This document shows, piece after piece, positions 39,044 through 41,147 of a stretch of DNA of 41,147 nucleotides. Each line of letters starts with the position of its first letter. The stretch's first letter is position 1. Under the pieces are notes generated by a model, which was given only the letters and a program-made list of their open reading frames with translations, had not been told where the DNA came from and did no database searches. Where the stretch lies: NCBI GenBank assembly GCA_027490455.1, contig JAIXYC010000130.1, positions 1-41,147 of the forward strand, given 5' to 3'. The stretch is from Sphingomonadales bacterium (lineage in GTDB: Bacteria; Pseudomonadota; Alphaproteobacteria; Sphingomonadales; Sphingomonadaceae). The position numbers and the translations under genes are program-made.

Positions 39044-40192
39044 CTAGCGATAGCGCAACATAGAACGGTTAAGTTGCCCGACGGATTTGACACCCATCAA
39101 CCGCATGTCACGATCAATTTCGTCGCGCAATTTGCCAACGATACGTTCAACACCCGGTTGGCCCGCTGCGGCCAATGCGTAAAGATACAGCCGCCCGCCG
39201 GAGCATGCTGTGGCGCCTGCCGCCAGCGCCTTCAATACATGGCTACCGCGCTGCACGCCGCCGTCACAAATGATGTCGATCTTACCGCCCACGGCGTCGG
39301 CGATTTCGGAAATCTGGTCGAATGGCGACCGCGATCCATCCAATTGCCGCCCACCGTGGTTGGACACCATGATCGCCGTCGCGCCAATGTCGACGGCCCG
39401 CTTGGCATCATCAACGGACATGATACCTTTTAAGCAAAATTCGCCGCCCCAGTCGGACCGCACTTTTTCCGCCATTTTCCAATCCATCGAGGTATCGAGC
39501 ATGGTATTGAAATATTCGGCCACAGACACCGCGACATTGGTCCCGGCGTCCACATGCGTTTGCAGGTTCGGAAGCGAGAATTTCTCCCGAAACATATAGT
39601 TCAGCGCCCATGCTGGATGGATGGCGTAGCTGAGCACCGATGCAGGTGTAAATCGCGGCGGCGAGGTGAAGCCACTGCGCAGGCAGCGTTCCCGATTGCC
39701 TGAAACGATTGTATCGACGGTCAACGCGATCGCATCAAATTTCGCGGCTTTACAGCGTTCGATCATCGACGCGTTCAGGCCTTTGTCTTTGTGGATATAC
39801 AGCTGAAACATTTTGGGTGTTTTGATGCGTTCGCCGACTTCCTCAATGCTCACCGTGGCAAGCGATGAAATGCCGAACCATGTGTTAAACTGCTGCGCCA
39901 CAGCGGCAACGGCGCGCTCACCTTGCCAATGGAATAAGCGTTGCAACGCGGTCGGCGATAGCATGAGCGGCATGGCGATGTCTTTGCCCATAACACGAAC
40001 GCTCGTGTCGATATCCGAAACGCCCGCGAGCACATTGGGCACAAGGTCGCAGTCGTCGAACGACGAACTGTTGCGCCCTTTCGTTCGCTCATCATCGGCT
40101 GCGCCGTCGATATAGTTAAAGATAGGCGACGGCAGGCGCGACTTCGCCAGCTGGCGAAAATCGGCGACATTATGACAATCATTCAAACGCAT
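39044..40192 (-). CDS. FMN-dependent alpha-hydroxy-acid dehydrogenase (L-lactate dehydrogenase type)
   Basis: A 382-residue TIM-barrel flavoenzyme. The N-terminal LPSPIFNYIDGAADDERT, the FMN site PLMLSPTALQRLFHWQGERA and QLYIHKDKGL are conserved. The active-site loop IMVSNHGGRQLDGSRSPFDQ contains the catalytic His and the substrate Arg. ICDGGVQRGSHVLKALAAGA binds the FMN phosphate. This is the family of L-lactate, glycolate and mandelate dehydrogenases. L-lactate is the most likely substrate by similarity to LldD, but the specificity is not certain. It is a single gene, and no lactate permease or regulator is adjacent. Confidence 0.88.
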   Translation of the reverse strand: MRLNDCHNVADFRQLAKSRLPSPIFNYIDGAADDERTKGRNSSSFDDCDLVPNVLAGVSDIDTSVRVMGKDIAMPLMLSPTALQRLFHWQGERAVAAVAQQFNTWFGISSLATVSIEEVGERIKTPKMFQLYIHKDKGLNASMIERCKAAKFDAIALTVDTIVSGNRERCLRSGFTSPPRFTPASVLSYAIHPAWALNYMFREKFSLPNLQTHVDAGTNVAVSVAEYFNTMLDTSMDWKMAEKVRSDWGGEFCLKGIMSVDDAKRAVDIGATAIMVSNHGGRQLDGSRSPFDQISEIADAVGGKIDIICDGGVQRGSHVLKALAAGATACSGGRLYLYALAAAGQPGVERIVGKLRDEIDRDMRLMGVKSVGQLNRSMLRYR

Positions 40193-40317
40193 GCGGCGCT
40201 TATGACAGGCCTTTTAGATAATTGCACCTATTTGGTCTTGGCATTCTGCCATATTGTCCTGCACCAACATTGCGTTTAGCGATGTACAACGCAACCCTAA
40301 CGCAAAGGCTATCTCCC

Positions 40318-41103
40318 ATGTTCCTCCAAGGCAAAACGGCGCTTATCACTGGTTCAACATCCGGCATTGGTCTGGGTTATGCGCGTGCACTGGCTGCCGA
40401 GGGTGCCAATGTCATGATCAACGGTTTTGGTGATGCGGATGCTATACAAGGCTATGTGACGGAACTCGCCGCGGCAAGTGGTGGCAAAGCACTCCATTCT
40501 GGCGCGGATATGATGAAGCCAGATGAAATCAGGGCGATGGTCGCCGAATGTAGCGAGAAACTGGGCGCTCCTGATATTCTGATCAACAATGCGGGCATCC
40601 AGCATGTTGCACCGGTGGATGAATTCCCGGAAGACAAATGGGACGCAATCATGTCGATCATTTTGTCGTCCGCCTTCCATACCACAAAAGCTGCCTTGCC
40701 CGCGATGAAGGCAAAGGGGTGGGGCAGGGTGATCAACACCGGTTCGATGCACAGCCTTGTCGCGTCACCGTTTAAGTCGGCGTATAACGCGGCAAAGCAC
40801 GGCCTTGCGGGCTTTAGCAAAACCGTCGCGCTTGAGGTCGCGACGCAAGGCATAACCGTCAACAATATCTGCCCGGGATATGTGTGGACGTCATTGGTTG
40901 AAAACCAAATTCCCGACACGATGAAGGCACGCGGATTGACGCGCGAACAGGTCATCAATGACGTGTTGCTGGCGAACCAGCCGCAGAAAAAATTTGTTCA
41001 GGTCGAACAATTGGCTGCATTGGCGGTATTCCTGTGCCGGGATGAGGCCAGCGCGATTACCGGAACGAACCTATCGGTTGATGGTGGCTGGACCGCCCAA
41101 TAG
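40318..41103 (+). CDS. bdhA: 3-hydroxybutyrate dehydrogenase
   Basis: A 261-residue SDR enzyme that interconverts 3-hydroxybutyrate and acetoacetate, a step in polyhydroxybutyrate and ketone-body use. The cofactor loop is ITGSTSGIG (about residues 10-18). NNAGIQHVAPVDEFPEDKWD and the catalytic FKSAYNAAKHGLAGFSKTVA follow. The later NNICPGYVWTSLVENQIPDT with the helical lid is characteristic of BdhA rather than a generic SDR. The start at 40318 (MFLQGKTALITG) is preferred; longer in-frame starts give a non-homologous leader. No other PHB gene is in view. Confidence 0.92.
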   Translation: MFLQGKTALITGSTSGIGLGYARALAAEGANVMINGFGDADAIQGYVTELAAASGGKALHSGADMMKPDEIRAMVAECSEKLGAPDILINNAGIQHVAPVDEFPEDKWDAIMSIILSSAFHTTKAALPAMKAKGWGRVINTGSMHSLVASPFKSAYNAAKHGLAGFSKTVALEVATQGITVNNICPGYVWTSLVENQIPDTMKARGLTREQVINDVLLANQPQKKFVQVEQLAALAVFLCRDEASAITGTNLSVDGGWTAQ

Positions 41104-41147
41104 ACCTTGGTTTCCGGGTTCACTGCGTAAGGGTGCGTTAGTCGCCA

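Noticed and set aside
39028-39045. Hairpin AGGCG/CGCCT between the LysE-type gene and the hydroxy-acid dehydrogenase gene
   Set aside because: The stem is five pairs, it overlaps the dehydrogenase stop region and lacks a clear T run. Not strong enough to call a terminator.

Overview
This window is a stretch of core chromosome from an alphaproteobacterium, most likely of the order Sphingomonadales (Sphingomonadaceae-like, e.g. the Sphingopyxis/Sphingorhabdus group). The placement rests on protein flavour and gene order: rimP-nusA-ylxR-infB-rbfA-truB-rpsO-pnp, bamD-recN-ligA, sdhCDA, a large TonB-dependent receptor, a subclass B3 metallo-beta-lactamase and moderate GC. It is an inference; no 16S gene is present. 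No tRNA, rRNA, complete insertion sequence, prophage or CRISPR array was found, and no stretch over 300 bases lacks a gene.

Layout. (1) 1-3236, minus strand: purB, a LapA-like membrane protein, pyrF, trpF and the start of trpB, a mixed purine/pyrimidine/tryptophan run. (2) 3380-8533: an orphan TonB-dependent receptor with a clear terminator, divergent from parC. (3) 8590-13774: a GGDEF-like gene fragment, then a minus-strand GNAT/DUF1285/NUDIX/cca run, a DUF1499 membrane protein, and a PQQ-type sugar dehydrogenase lipoprotein converging on it. (4) 13935-24387: the transcription/translation cluster rimP-nusA-ylxR-infB-rbfA-tdk-truB-rpsO-pnp, with terminators after rpsO and pnp and a hairpin-rich pnp leader. 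(5) 24531-29587: bamD-recN-lipoprotein-ligA, tightly coupled. (6) 29671-33068: phhA converges on and overlaps the operon SDR-B3 lactamase-prmA. (7) 33110-41103: a soluble chemoreceptor, sdhCDA without sdhB, a luciferase-like oxidoreductase, a LysE-type exporter, an FMN-dependent alpha-hydroxy-acid dehydrogenase and a 3-hydroxybutyrate dehydrogenase.

How the genes work together. Most encode housekeeping: ribosome maturation and translation initiation (rimP, infB, rbfA, truB, rpsO, prmA), transcription and RNA turnover (nusA, pnp), DNA topology, repair and ligation (parC, recN, ligA), outer-membrane assembly (bamD), tRNA end repair (cca), nucleotide synthesis and salvage (purB, pyrF, tdk) and central oxidation (sdhCDA, the hydroxy-acid dehydrogenase, bdhA).

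I found no new multi-gene system. The most interesting single feature is a 75-base mobile palindrome-like element inserted in frame inside truB, adding about 25 residues to an essential-type RNA enzyme; a possible remnant of a related sequence lies between trpF and pyrF. Secondary points are the missing sdhB with the sdh terminator embedded in the opposing gene, four stacked hairpins in the pnp leader, a GGDEF fragment beside cca, and two genes that appear to use TTG starts.
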